NCBI RefSeq assembly: GCF_001040845.1
Contig: NZ_CP011941.1
Coordinates: 1,187,676-1,251,675, forward strand
Direction: 5' to 3'
Source: Synechococcus sp. WH 8020
GTDB taxonomy: Bacteria; Cyanobacteriota; Cyanobacteriia; PCC-6307; Cyanobiaceae
DNA: 64,000 bases
The notes beneath the pieces were generated by a model. That model was not told the origin of the DNA and did not search any database. It saw only the letters and a list, made by a program, of their open reading frames with translations. The position numbers and the translations under genes are program-made. Positions 38,264 to 47,081 of this stretch are shown here, one piece after another. The stretch's first letter is position 1. Every line of letters starts with the position of its first letter.

Positions 38264-38409
38264 AGATCAGGGATGCAGAGTTTTTTGTGAGTGTGAACCC
38301 ACTCACCCCTCAATGCAACAACTGTGGGATATGACCTCGTCGAGACATCGCAGCAGGCACTGCACTTTCCCTGCGATTATGTGCACTTACAGGCGTTAGA
38401 AGGTTGCAC

Positions 38410-38622
38410 TCAGACTTCAGCCTGTGACTGCTTAGTTGCCTCGAGAACTGCGAGGTAAAGGTCTTCCGACACTTCTCGGATGTCGTATTCCGTAGGCATG
38501 GCGCCATGGTGATATTCGTGTACCACTGTCCAGCACTGACGTTCCACATCACTGAGCTGGGCTCCGTAGACGGCATGGACACGTTCCACTAATGCTGTCA
38601 CCAAAGCTGGATCAGTTGCCAT
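38410..38622 (-). CDS. Small soluble protein, unknown
   Basis: A 70-residue acidic protein: ERVHAVYGAQLSDVERQCW, then VVHEYHHGAMPTEYDIREV. A His cluster (HEYHH) is visible. It looks like a compact helical protein; no family recognised with certainty, though it has the style of conserved cyanobacterial small proteins. It is divergent from clpB across a 158-bp gap. Confidence 0.6.
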   Translation of the reverse strand: MATDPALVTALVERVHAVYGAQLSDVERQCWTVVHEYHHGAMPTEYDIREVSEDLYLAVLEATKQSQAEV

Positions 38623-38649
38623 CCCTATGTCCCATTCAACGTTGAGGAT

Positions 38650-38717
38650 CGGCTGACCCTACAAGTGCAGGTCGGTAAGCCGCAGACTGACGCAAAGACC
38701 GACCCAACAAGATCGGT
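38650..38717. promoter_or_regulatory. Overlapping inverted repeats upstream of clpB
   Basis: The 158-bp gap before clpB contains arms that can pair in mutually exclusive ways: CGGCTGACC (38650-38658) with GGTC/AGCCG (38670-38673, 38678-38682), GGTCGGT (38670-38676) with ACCGACC (38698-38704), and ACCGA (38698-38702) with TCGGT (38713-38717). No CIRCE element (TTAGCACTC-N9-GAGTGCTAA) is seen. This could be a structured clpB leader; it is a reading of the sequence only. Confidence 0.35.
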
Positions 38718-38780
38718 TCTCCTCTCTACAAATGGGAAACATCCACATACGGTTCCAATCAATAAAACTTAGACACAACC

Positions 38781-41372
38781 ATGCAACCCACAGCTGAGCA
38801 ATTCACTGAAAAAGCCTGGTCCGCGATCACATCAGCCCAGCAGCTGGCCCAGAACCGCCGGCATCAACAACTTGAAAGTGAACACCTTTTGAGAGCGTTG
38901 TTGGATCAAGAGGGCTTGGCGGGACGAATCTTGGATAAGGCTGGGGTGTCTCCACCAGCTCTCCTAACGGCCGTAGACAGCTATCTCAGCCAACAACCAT
39001 CACTCACCAACGCTCCGGACTCGGTGTTCCTTGGCAAAGGTCTCAATGCCCTGCTCGATCGAGCTGAAACGCTGAAGCAAAGTTATGGCGATAGCTTTAT
39101 TTCGATTGAGCATCTGCTGCTGGCCCTCGCCGACGACGGCCGCTGTGGACGTCAGCTTCTTAACCAAGCTGGCACAGATACCTCACGTTTAAAAACCGCC
39201 ATTAATGCCGTGCGTGGCAGTCAGAAAGTGACCGACCAAAACCCTGAAGGAACCTACGAATCTCTGGAAAAATATGGTCGCGATCTCACCAGCGCTGCTC
39301 GCGACGGCAAGCTCGATCCCGTTATCGGTCGGGATGAAGAAATCCGGCGAACCATTCAAATCCTCAGCCGACGCACCAAAAACAATCCTGTCCTGATCGG
39401 TGAACCTGGGGTTGGCAAGACAGCGATTGTGGAAGGGCTAGCCCAACGCATCGTCAATGGGGATGTGCCTCAGGCCCTACAAAATCGTCAGCTGATCGCT
39501 CTCGATATGGGAGCACTGATCGCAGGAGCCAAATATCGCGGTGAATTCGAGGAACGACTGAAAGCCGTGCTCAAGGAGGTCACCAACTCCGAAGGACAGA
39601 TTGTCTTGTTTATCGATGAAATTCACACCGTGGTTGGCGCAGGTGCCACCGGTGGGGCCATGGATGCGAGCAACCTGTTGAAGCCCATGCTTGCGCGAGG
39701 GGAACTGCGCTGCATCGGTGCCACGACCCTGGACGAGCACAGACAACACATTGAGAAAGACCCCGCTCTGGAACGTCGCTTTCAGCAAGTGCTGGTCGAT
39801 CAACCCACCGTGGAAGACACCATTTCAATTTTGCGGGGCCTGAAAGAACGCTACGAAGTGCACCACGGAGTCCGCATTGCTGACAGTGCGCTTGTTGCAG
39901 CAGCTGTTTTAAGTAGTCGGTACATCGCCGATCGCTTTCTTCCAGACAAAGCCATCGACCTTGTGGACGAATCAGCCGCCAGGCTGAAGATGGAGATCAC
40001 CTCCAAACCAGAAGAGATTGACGAGATCGATCGCAAAATCTTGCAGCTAGAAATGGAGAGACTCTCGCTAGGACGCGAGTCTGATGCGGCCAGTCAAGAG
40101 CGATTGGAGCGCCTGGAACGCGAACTTGCTGAATTATCCGAACAGCAAAGCACCCTCAATGCTCAATGGCAGCAAGAAAAAGGTGCCATTGACGAGCTCT
40201 CTGCTCTGAAAGAAGACATCGAACGGGTACAGCTGCAAGTTGAACAAGCCAAGCGGAGTTATGACCTCAACAAGGCCGCAGAGTTGGAATACGGAACACT
40301 CGCTGGACTTCAGAAGCAATTGCTTGCGCAGGAACAAGCATTGGTAGACACCGATGACACTGCGGACAAATCACTGCTAAGAGAGGAGGTCAGCGAAGAC
40401 GACATCGCTGAGGTGATTGCGAAGTGGACGGGAATCCCCGTTGCCAAGCTTGTGCAATCAGAAATGGACAAATTGCTCAAACTTGAAGAGCAACTCCATG
40501 AACAGGTCGTAGGACAAAACCAAGCGGTCACAGCTGTAGCAGATGCCATCCAGCGTTCTAGAGCCGGTCTAAGTGACCCCAATCAACCTATCGCCAGTTT
40601 TTTATTTTTAGGACCCACCGGAGTAGGCAAAACAGAGCTTTCGAAGGCCTTGGCCGCTCAACTCTTTGATAGTGAAGATGCGTTAGTGCGAATCGACATG
40701 TCGGAGTACATGGAGAAACACACGGTGAGTCGCTTAATCGGAGCACCTCCCGGGTATGTGGGATATGAAGCTGGTGGACAACTCACTGAAGCGGTGAGGC
40801 GCAGACCCTATGCAGTGATTTTGTTTGATGAAGTGGAGAAAGCTCATCCCGACGTTTTCAATGTGATGCTACAAATCCTTGATGATGGACGTGTCACTGA
40901 CGGACAAGGACGCACTGTTGATTTCACCAATGCTGTGTTGATTCTTACGAGCAATATCGGCAGTCAATCCATTCTCGATTTAGGAGGTGATGACAACCAA
41001 CACGAAGAGATGGAGAGCCGAGTCAACGAAGCTCTACGCAGCCACTTCCGACCGGAATTCCTCAATCGAATCGATGACACCATCATTTTCCACAGCTTGC
41101 GTCGCGATGAACTGCGCCTGATTGTTGCCCTACAAGTGGAACGGTTACGACAACGCCTTAGCGAGCGCAAACTGGATCTCCAGATCAGCGAAGAAGCGAC
41201 CGATTGGTTAGCCAACGCCGGCTATGACCCTGTTTATGGCGCTAGGCCACTCAAGCGAGCCATTCAGCGCGAACTAGAAACACCCATCGCAAAGGCGATT
41301 CTCTCTGGTCACTATGGAGAGGGAGACACTGCTGATATTCAACTTGAAGGTGAGCGCATTAGCCTGAAATAG
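38781..41372 (+). CDS. clpB: ClpB disaggregase (Hsp100)
   Basis: 863-residue ClpB with the N-terminal Clp N-domain (about 1-145), first AAA domain with GEPGVGKT (207-214), the coiled-coil M-domain (about 405-525), and second AAA domain with GPTGVGKT (611-618). Together with DnaK it dissolves protein aggregates after heat stress. Length matches the heat-inducible ClpB1 type. The 158-bp upstream gap carries possible secondary structure, and a 13-bp hairpin lies 40 bp downstream. Confidence 0.97.
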   Translation: MQPTAEQFTEKAWSAITSAQQLAQNRRHQQLESEHLLRALLDQEGLAGRILDKAGVSPPALLTAVDSYLSQQPSLTNAPDSVFLGKGLNALLDRAETLKQSYGDSFISIEHLLLALADDGRCGRQLLNQAGTDTSRLKTAINAVRGSQKVTDQNPEGTYESLEKYGRDLTSAARDGKLDPVIGRDEEIRRTIQILSRRTKNNPVLIGEPGVGKTAIVEGLAQRIVNGDVPQALQNRQLIALDMGALIAGAKYRGEFEERLKAVLKEVTNSEGQIVLFIDEIHTVVGAGATGGAMDASNLLKPMLARGELRCIGATTLDEHRQHIEKDPALERRFQQVLVDQPTVEDTISILRGLKERYEVHHGVRIADSALVAAAVLSSRYIADRFLPDKAIDLVDESAARLKMEITSKPEEIDEIDRKILQLEMERLSLGRESDAASQERLERLERELAELSEQQSTLNAQWQQEKGAIDELSALKEDIERVQLQVEQAKRSYDLNKAAELEYGTLAGLQKQLLAQEQALVDTDDTADKSLLREEVSEDDIAEVIAKWTGIPVAKLVQSEMDKLLKLEEQLHEQVVGQNQAVTAVADAIQRSRAGLSDPNQPIASFLFLGPTGVGKTELSKALAAQLFDSEDALVRIDMSEYMEKHTVSRLIGAPPGYVGYEAGGQLTEAVRRRPYAVILFDEVEKAHPDVFNVMLQILDDGRVTDGQGRTVDFTNAVLILTSNIGSQSILDLGGDDNQHEEMESRVNEALRSHFRPEFLNRIDDTIIFHSLRRDELRLIVALQVERLRQRLSERKLDLQISEEATDWLANAGYDPVYGARPLKRAIQRELETPIAKAILSGHYGEGDTADIQLEGERISLK

Positions 41373-41411
41373 TTCTCATTACCTTGACCAAAGGGTGCAG
41401 AATCAGCGAGC

Positions 41412-41443
41412 CTTTCAGAGTGTCTAGATCGACGCTCTGAAAG
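41412..41443. repeat. 13-bp inverted repeat downstream of clpB
   Basis: CTTTCAGAGTGTC (41412-41424) and GACGCTCTGAAAG (41431-41443) form a 13-bp stem with one G/T pair and a six-base loop. It is 40 bp after the clpB stop. No T-run follows on either strand, so this may protect an mRNA 3' end rather than terminate by itself. Confidence 0.55.
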
Positions 41444-41560
41444 AGAACGCATTATTCGTCGCATCCAACCTGGACCGAAAGCCACAATTAAACTCGACAT
41501 GTATCCAAGAAAACCATTTAAGGGGTAGACAATTCATATCATTTCTGGAAGTAGTGCCTA

Positions 41561-41707
41561 CTAATTCCCCCCTCCAAATGCGACGAAGAATGGGGTTGAA
41601 GTCCTGAATCGTTCCCTGTCAGAATCAAGCTGGAGCAATCCCAAAAACATCCATTGAGAGGCAGCTAAACGGCATTCAGAACCGTGAGCACCATTGACAA
41701 AGTTCAC
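41561..41707 (-). other. Candidate 48-residue open frame or gene remnant
   Basis: A reverse-strand frame is open from 41743 to TAG at 41561. From the GTG at 41707 it encodes 48 residues with protein-like composition (VNGAHGSECRLAASQW, then RERFRTSTPFFVAFGGGN). There is no ATG until 41661 and no clear RBS. It could be the end of a broken gene or a small protein; I recognise no family. Confidence 0.25.
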
Positions 41708-41852
41708 AATAGCAATCAAAAAAAATTCGCAAGGGAGATATCCTTAACCAAATCCTGCAAAGGTCACGCCAGCTCGGAATCAACTAAAATCTACGTGGAG
41801 AGTTAAATAGTTACGAAAACCCAATTCTTATTTCAACAAGTTTAGTGGAATA

Positions 41853-41876
41853 AAAATGCAAAGACAGAAGCATTTT
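41853..41876 (-). terminator. Probable weak terminator of queD
   Basis: Reverse strand: AAAATGC and GCATTTT pair around a 10-base loop, and T continues after the stem. It lies about 60 bp downstream of the queD stop. Confidence 0.5.
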
Positions 41877-41935
41877 ATCTTGAACTTGACCCTTCAGGCA
41901 ACCATTCAATCAGCAAGTGCTATGCAGAACAAATT

Positions 41936-42415
41936 TCAATGGACAGCCCCGGTAAACCACTCTGGCAACGCCTGAAAACACCCCGCATTGGCCTGGTTTT
42001 CCCGAGCCTCTACTTTCCAACAGCAGGTTCGACCAAGATCACGTTCGTTTAAAAGATCATTGGCCCAGTTCCATAACAAATGGGCTGTACTTTCCATTCC
42101 CACATTGTTCATAACCCGAAGATCAAGGGCTCCCTGCTCATGTAGGGAACGCCACTGCTCCAGCAAAGGATCATCTTGGTTGACCAAAAAGGTGTGATCA
42201 AACTGGTCTCTCAACTGTTTCTCTAAGGGACGCAAGCTTGAAAAATCCACGACAAATCCACAAGCATCCAGCTCATTGGCCACAAACCAAAAGGTGAAGC
42301 TTCGGCTATAGCCATGCACAAAATGACAATGTCCAGAGTGTTGCCATTGCCTATGGCAACAGGGATAGCCCTCGAAATGCTTGCTGCAGGTGAAGCCGGC
42401 GGGAGGCAGAAACAT
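41936..42415 (-). CDS. queD: 6-pyruvoyl-tetrahydropterin synthase/QueD-like protein
   Basis: A 159-residue T-fold enzyme. The zinc His set is in KHFEGYPC (His of first ligand) and HCHFVHGY. FVVDFSSLRPLEKQLRDQFDHTFL is the family core, and MESTAHLLWNWANDLL with VEAREN the catalytic Glu region. In cyanobacteria this family either makes 6-carboxytetrahydropterin for queuosine or acts in tetrahydropterin synthesis; sequence alone does not decide. Divergent from hisIE, with at most 52 bp between starts. Confidence 0.85.
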   Translation of the reverse strand: MFLPPAGFTCSKHFEGYPCCHRQWQHSGHCHFVHGYSRSFTFWFVANELDACGFVVDFSSLRPLEKQLRDQFDHTFLVNQDDPLLEQWRSLHEQGALDLRVMNNVGMESTAHLLWNWANDLLNERDLGRTCCWKVEARENQANAGCFQALPEWFTGAVH

Positions 42416-42467
42416 CAGCTCGGAAGAGGGAGCACACTGCGGGAGAATTGACCTTGTCTACATCTAC

Positions 42468-43151
42468 ATGCACCGAGCCCCAATGCCAGCCGCTGATGCC
42501 GCCTTCATTGACGAACTCCGCTTCAATGACAAGGGGCTAATTCCTGCAATCGCTCAAGACTGGCTAGACGGAGCGATCCTCATGCAGGCCTGGATGAATC
42601 GTGCAGCACTGGAGCTCACACTGAGCACTGGTGAAGTGCACTACTGGAGTCGGTCTCGACAAGAGATGTGGCACAAAGGAGAAACCAGTGGTCACATCCA
42701 ACATCTCAAGGGCTTTCGCTACGACTGCGACGCGGATGTGCTCCTACTCACCATCGAGCAAGACGGCGATGTGGCTTGTCACACAGGCGCACGCAGCTGT
42801 TTTTATGACAATGGTCCAGTGCCCAGCAAAGGAGGACACGACGCAGCCGCCCCTCCAGCCGATGCCTGCACCGAATTGATGCGCATGATTGAGGATCGCC
42901 GCAAAAGCCCGGTTGAAGGCAGCTATACCAACCGATTACTCGAAGGGGGAGACAATCAAATTCTCAAAAAAATCGGTGAAGAAAGCGCAGAATTTGTGAT
43001 GGCATGCAAAGACAACAACGCCAACGAGATCGCAGGGGAAGCGGCTGATTTAATTTTCCATCTCCAGGTGGCACTGGCTCATCACAATGTCAGTTGGCGG
43101 GATGTTCAGGCCGTACTAGCCAACCGCCGTGGCGCGCCAAGACGCTCCTAA
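42468..43151 (+). CDS. hisIE: Bifunctional phosphoribosyl-AMP cyclohydrolase/phosphoribosyl-ATP pyrophosphatase
   Basis: About 227 residues. The N-terminal HisI domain has LMQAWMNRAAL, YWSRSRQEMWHKGETSGH and the zinc Cys region CHTGARSCFY; the C-terminal HisE domain has SYTNRLLEGGDNQILKKIGEE. The protein carries out steps 2 and 3 of histidine synthesis. ATG at 42468 was chosen, with ATG at 42483 also possible; a longer frame would overlap queD. The last 4 bp overlap the convergent metalloprotease gene. Confidence 0.95.
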   Translation: MHRAPMPAADAAFIDELRFNDKGLIPAIAQDWLDGAILMQAWMNRAALELTLSTGEVHYWSRSRQEMWHKGETSGHIQHLKGFRYDCDADVLLLTIEQDGDVACHTGARSCFYDNGPVPSKGGHDAAAPPADACTELMRMIEDRRKSPVEGSYTNRLLEGGDNQILKKIGEESAEFVMACKDNNANEIAGEAADLIFHLQVALAHHNVSWRDVQAVLANRRGAPRRS

Positions 43152-43786
43152 GGCTTCGGAGTCAAAGGCAAGCCAAATTGACTTGGCTGCCCTCGCATCC
43201 ACTCCAGGGTGAGCCGATCACGGGGCGACAGCTTCAACACCGGCGAGGCGCCTTGGACAGGTGCCATCGCATCACTGGGCTCCAAGCTATGGGCCCACAG
43301 CCCGAACGCATGCCCTAACTCATGAAGTGCTGTGGCCTGTTGAGACTCAGCTCTCAACTCAGGTGACACCATCACGGTGACCTGGGGCTCAAGACGCCAC
43401 ACCCCCTGGCGTTGCACCTCCAACACCTGAAGCACGCTTCTGCCATTGCTCGCGCGCCATCCATCAGCAAGACGTCGCCGGGGCGGCCTGCGTCGCTCTA
43501 CTCGAATATGGGCCCGCTCAGGATCGTCAACCCGAATGATCGGCAACACAGAAGACCACTCATCAAGAGCACGATCCACAGCACCGAACCATCGACGTTC
43601 CCAACGATTGGGCTCAACGCTTTGAACTGGTTGAACCCAGACGCACCAGCGCGGCAAAACCGGAAAACCGGATGAGCTAGTCGCCAATCTGGCCCCATAG
43701 CCTGGGGCATGGGTCAGAGCACTTCGGCGCAACTGATCGGTTCTGATCTGCTGAGCCTGAACTGGAGGACAGGGGTCAACTTGCAT
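43148..43786 (-). CDS. Metzincin-like zinc protease
   Basis: A 212-residue protein with HELGHAFGLWAH (155-166) and a Met-turn candidate SDAMAP (171-176), the layout of matrixin-type metalloproteases. The third His is one residue later than in the canonical HExxHxxGxxH, giving HExxHxxGxxxH. The N-terminal part is basic and shows no clear signal peptide, although it starts with a Gln/Pro-rich stretch. Possibly secreted or periplasmic. Overlaps hisIE by 4 bp at the 3' end. Confidence 0.75.
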   Translation of the reverse strand: MQVDPCPPVQAQQIRTDQLRRSALTHAPGYGARLATSSSGFPVLPRWCVWVQPVQSVEPNRWERRWFGAVDRALDEWSSVLPIIRVDDPERAHIRVERRRPPRRRLADGWRASNGRSVLQVLEVQRQGVWRLEPQVTVMVSPELRAESQQATALHELGHAFGLWAHSLEPSDAMAPVQGASPVLKLSPRDRLTLEWMRGQPSQFGLPLTPKP

Positions 43787-43794
43787 GCTTCAGA

Positions 43795-44286
43795 TCACGT
43801 CGCCGGCAATCCCACACCACGAGCCATCAGCGTTGCCAACAAAGGCACAAGGGCAAAACCCGCAAGCTCAATGTTGACAATCCAGCCCAGACGTGTGGCG
43901 AGCGCCTCAGAGACTTTGGGGAGTTCACCCTTTCGCAGGGGAATCGCCCAGAGGATATACGTCACTGTGGGATACAACGACAAGGCACCCACGGATAAAT
44001 ACAGACCGACCTTCCACCAGAACAAGGGATTGGTTGTGTAGAAATCGCTGCCTTGCCCGAAATACAGGACACGAAAAATGCCACTGACCAGCAGTGCCAA
44101 AGCGGCCATTCCGTAAATGATGTCGGTGATCACCATGGCCGTAGCGGCCCGACGATCCGGATCCGGACGCAATAAGCGACGCTCAACGACGAGAGCGGCA
44201 AAACAGAGCATGAAACTGAGGTAGTGCACATAGGCCACACCAGCGCTTTTAGCGATCTCTGGGGTCAGCAAAGTGGCCAGCGGCAT
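43795..44286 (-). CDS. DUF2214 membrane protein
   Basis: A 163-residue protein with four hydrophobic helices, containing AGVAYVHYLSFMLCFAALVV and LFWWKVGLYLSV. Matches DUF2214, unknown function. ATG at 44286 was chosen at the conserved domain start. Its stop is 8 bp before the start of the metalloprotease gene, so both may share a transcript. Confidence 0.8.
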   Translation of the reverse strand: MPLATLLTPEIAKSAGVAYVHYLSFMLCFAALVVERRLLRPDPDRRAATAMVITDIIYGMAALALLVSGIFRVLYFGQGSDFYTTNPLFWWKVGLYLSVGALSLYPTVTYILWAIPLRKGELPKVSEALATRLGWIVNIELAGFALVPLLATLMARGVGLPAT

Positions 44287-44518
44287 AACAAATGATTCAG
44301 TGGGGCTGACCGTAGCTGCTGGCTTGCCACACTCGCGAAGACTAGAAGCAGAAGGGGGCACAGAGCCCTAGTAAACGCGCAACAAAAAGAAATAATGGAG
44401 TAATAGTGAATAACGAAAAAAACATGAATTAAGCTGTAAACATAAATTCCGCACTCTTTATTACGCCCTCTGGATAGAAAGACTTTCGCCCTAAGTTCAA
44501 GAAAACCAGGAGTCACAG

Positions 44519-45445
44519 ATGGTGAGTTCTCTGAGTGCTTTTCTCGGCGAAATCGGTCGGCATCAGCTGTTGACGCCTGAACAGGAATTAACCTTGGGCA
44601 GGAAGGTGCAGGCCATGGCAGCTCTCACTGAGCGCTGCACAATGGCCGGTGGCGAAGGGGATGCATGCGTTTACAGCGACGAAGAGAAGCGCATTATCAA
44701 GCGAGGAGAAAAGGCAAAAAATCAAATGATCACGGCCAATTTAAGGTTGGTAGTGAATCTTGCGAAGCGATATCAAGGCAAGGGACTTGATCTTCTTGAC
44801 CTGATCCAAGAAGGCACACTTGGACTAACCAGAGCCGTTGAAAAATACGATCCCACCCGAGGCCATCGGTTTTCCACCTACGCCTATTGGTGGATTCGAC
44901 AAGGATTGAACCGAGCCCTTTCGACACAAAGTAGAACGATTCGGATCCCTGTGAATGTCAATGAAAAACTGACGAGATTACGCGCTGCTAAAGCGCGACT
45001 CATGCAAAGCAATGGACTTACCCCATCCGCCGAGCAATTGGCCGAATGCATGAAGTTGCCAGTCAGCGAAGTTGAGGACTTGTTGGGCTGTGAACTTCGC
45101 AGCGTCACCGTGAGCTTGCAGGGAGTGGTGAAGTCAAAATCCGATCCGTCCGAACTGGTGGATGTCCTTCCCAGCGATGAAATTCCACCGATGGAGCGGG
45201 CTGAAATCGCCGAGCGCACAGATTCCGCCTGGAATCTGCTCGACAATTCGAACCTGACTCCGAAAGAGAGAACCATCGTCATGCTGCGGTTTGGACTGGA
45301 TGGAAGCCACGAGTGGCGCACCCTTGCCGAGGTCGCCCGACAGATGAATTGCAGCAGAGAATATTGCCGTCAGGTGGTGCAACGGGCTTTACGCAAACTG
45401 CGCAAAACCAGCATCCAGCACGGCTTGGTGGAACCCGCCCACTGA
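44519..45445 (+). CDS. RNA polymerase sigma factor, sigma-70 group 2
   Basis: A 308-residue sigma factor. Region 2 is present (NLRLVVNLAKRYQGKGLDLLDLIQEG and STYAYWWIRQGLNRA with DNA-melting aromatic residues), then region 3 and region 4 with a helix-turn-helix (TLAEVARQMNCSREYCRQVV). Missing the long region 1.1 of primary sigma, so it is an alternative (type 2) factor used for stress or light/nutrient responses. An AGGAG RBS lies 8 bp before the ATG, which fixes the start. Confidence 0.93.
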   Translation: MVSSLSAFLGEIGRHQLLTPEQELTLGRKVQAMAALTERCTMAGGEGDACVYSDEEKRIIKRGEKAKNQMITANLRLVVNLAKRYQGKGLDLLDLIQEGTLGLTRAVEKYDPTRGHRFSTYAYWWIRQGLNRALSTQSRTIRIPVNVNEKLTRLRAAKARLMQSNGLTPSAEQLAECMKLPVSEVEDLLGCELRSVTVSLQGVVKSKSDPSELVDVLPSDEIPPMERAEIAERTDSAWNLLDNSNLTPKERTIVMLRFGLDGSHEWRTLAEVARQMNCSREYCRQVVQRALRKLRKTSIQHGLVEPAH

Positions 45446-45503
45446 AAAATCAGTGAATTCAGTGATAGTGGAGAAATCTTGACTACCCAACTCTGCATCG
45501 TTC

Positions 45504-45878
45504 ATGACTGATGCCTCTTCCTGCACTGATTCCGTTTTTGAAGCTGACGTGATCGACAGCTCCGTCATCGATGAGGGAGTGTTTCAACGACTATTAAGGC
45601 GCGCGGGAAGGACGATTGCAGCTCCAGCCCTAGAAGCCCTCGAGATGGTGCTGGATCAGAGCACTCCTCCTCAGGCAAGGCTCACGATGCTGGCAGCGCT
45701 GGCCTACCTCCTCATACCGACCGATCTCATCCCCGACTTTTTGCCCGTCGCGGGTTTTAGCGATGACCTTGTTGCCTTAACAGCTGTGATCGGTTTATGC
45801 AGTAAGCACATCACACCGGACATTCGTCTACGGGCACAACGCAGACTGGATCGATGGTTTCCCCTCGGACGCTCATGA
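45504..45878 (+). CDS. DUF1232 (YkvA) membrane protein
   Basis: A 124-residue protein with the DUF1232 signature LAYLLIPTDLIPDFLPVAGFSDDLVAL (mid-protein), a short membrane-associated domain. N-terminal 30 residues are acidic. Function unknown. Its stop overlaps the next gene start by 4 bp (ATGA). Confidence 0.85.
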   Translation: MTDASSCTDSVFEADVIDSSVIDEGVFQRLLRRAGRTIAAPALEALEMVLDQSTPPQARLTMLAALAYLLIPTDLIPDFLPVAGFSDDLVALTAVIGLCSKHITPDIRLRAQRRLDRWFPLGRS

Positions 45879-46204
45879 ACCCCTGGTCTCCCGACGTTGA
45901 GGAAGAGCTGACCTCAATGTTGAAGGATTGGCTGAAACAGCAGGGTCGAACCCAAGCCGATCTTCGCCGAAGCCTCCGAGCAACCTCAACACGCATGCCC
46001 GCTCTGATGGAAGTGCTTGAACGAGAGCATCGACTCGGAGGACTGCCCCGACTCGCAGCAAAGCTCTGCAGCATCGAAGCTGATTGGATCAATCAGGCTC
46101 CCGCCCATGCCAACGCTTCCGCAGGCGACTTAACGACCGACACGGATCCATTTGGCCAACTCGATCTCCTTCTGCGCGAAATCCGCGACGATCGCGGCAA
46201 CTGA
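45875..46204 (+). CDS. Small helical protein, unknown
   Basis: A 109-residue soluble protein: DVEEELTSMLKDWLKQQGRT followed by ADLRRSLRATSTRMPALMEV, with a pattern resembling a helix-turn-helix (QADLRRSLRATSTRMPALME) like the short N-terminal segment of phage-type regulators. This is weak. No family recognised. Start by overlap with the DUF1232 stop. Confidence 0.55.
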   Translation: MNPWSPDVEEELTSMLKDWLKQQGRTQADLRRSLRATSTRMPALMEVLEREHRLGGLPRLAAKLCSIEADWINQAPAHANASAGDLTTDTDPFGQLDLLLREIRDDRGN

Positions 46205-46244
46205 GCAAAATCACAGGCAAAGTGGTCTTAGATGCCTTCCTGCC

Positions 46245-46502
46245 TTGCGTTTATCCGCTTCCCTCGTCTTCAGCATCGGACTCATGGCTGGTGCTGGTTT
46301 CTGTGTTGTTGCTCCCCAGATGGCGAAGGCTCAAACGGAAACATGGCTCCTTGGACCTAACAGCCGCTCGGGGCCAGGTAGCACTGTGGTACCAACGGAT
46401 TGCGTCACGGGAGACGACGGATCGATCACCTGCGATACCAAGATCGAAAACCCCGCAGGTACAACCCCTGCCAAGCCTTACTACTCCCCATTCACCAACT
46501 GA
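46245..46502 (+). CDS. Small secreted protein, unknown
   Basis: About 85 residues from TTG at 46245. A clear signal peptide (RLSASLVFSIGLMAGAGFCV, cleavage probably near AKA/QTE, residue 29-30) precedes a short polar region with two Cys (VTGDDGSITCDTK). The start is uncertain; an upstream TTG at 46152 would overlap the previous gene. No family recognised. It is 6 bp before psiE. Confidence 0.5.
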   Translation: MRLSASLVFSIGLMAGAGFCVVAPQMAKAQTETWLLGPNSRSGPGSTVVPTDCVTGDDGSITCDTKIENPAGTTPAKPYYSPFTN

Positions 46503-46508
46503 TCAGCC

Positions 46509-47081
46509 GTGCCTCAGGCCCGTCGCAAACGTCGATCCTTCCTGTTGCTCGTCGACTCCGCAGAGCAACAAGTAGCCAAGCTGCTCACGGTCATCACAGC
46601 CGTGGTGATTGTGGCCGCCCTGATTCAACTCACGATTCGGGTCAGCCTTGCGCTGATTTATACCGAGCGCAATTCCTATTGGCTCGGTGATGGGCTGATC
46701 AAAATTCTTGGAGATCTCCTCACCGTCCTGATTGCCCTTGAAGTTCTTCAGAACGTCACCAGCTACCTCAGGAAACATGTCATCCAGATTGAGCTCGTTC
46801 TGGTAACAGCTTTAACGGCTGTTGCCCGAAAAGTGATTGTTTTACCTGCAGGATCTGAAAACAAACCGCAACTTCTGATTGGGCTTGGTATCGCTTCGAT
46901 TGCCCTTGCCGGCTCCTACTGGCTCGTCAAACGCTCAAGCCCTCTTGATTCAACGGCAAGACAGGAGGACTGGAATTCACAGACCAATACAGAGCGAGCC
47001 ATACAGTCCCAGGATGAGGATCTGTCCTCGCCAGGCGGTGACGACGATGGGCTGCAATCAAGAGCTGATCTCCCGCGCTGA
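46509..47081 (+). CDS. psiE: PsiE-family phosphate-starvation-inducible membrane protein
   Basis: A 190-residue protein, GTG start. Four hydrophobic helices (about 22-46, 62-82, 96-118, 126-142) with VLIALEVLQNVTSYLRKH and VELVLVTALTAVARKVI-type core match PsiE. The C-terminal 50 residues (polar, acidic) are encoded opposite the Nif11-cupin gene, 155 bp of convergent overlap. Role unknown; the family name comes from E. coli phosphate starvation. Confidence 0.8.
   Translation: MPQARRKRRSFLLLVDSAEQQVAKLLTVITAVVIVAALIQLTIRVSLALIYTERNSYWLGDGLIKILGDLLTVLIALEVLQNVTSYLRKHVIQIELVLVTALTAVARKVIVLPAGSENKPQLLIGLGIASIALAGSYWLVKRSSPLDSTARQEDWNSQTNTERAIQSQDEDLSSPGGDDDGLQSRADLPR

Larger units (their letters stand above)
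41373..41935. other. 563-bp gene-poor, AT-rich interval
   Basis: The interval between clpB and queD holds the clpB hairpin (41412-41443), a small reverse-strand open frame (41561-41707), a short A-run and a terminator-like hairpin for queD (41853-41876). No named gene or RNA was recognised. It may contain a decayed gene. Confidence 0.5.

Noticed and set aside
38103-38399. 98-codon forward frame (TTG start)
   Set aside because: Overlaps the reverse 50-residue gene that has a terminator; poor start, composition unlike a protein.
41401-41603. Forward open frame after clpB ending MRRRMGLKS
   Set aside because: No start codon until near its end; probably chance openness of about 60 codons.
44265-44516. 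83-codon reverse frame before DUF2214
   Set aside because: Overlaps the DUF2214 start and reads through the AT-rich sigma-factor promoter region in another frame.
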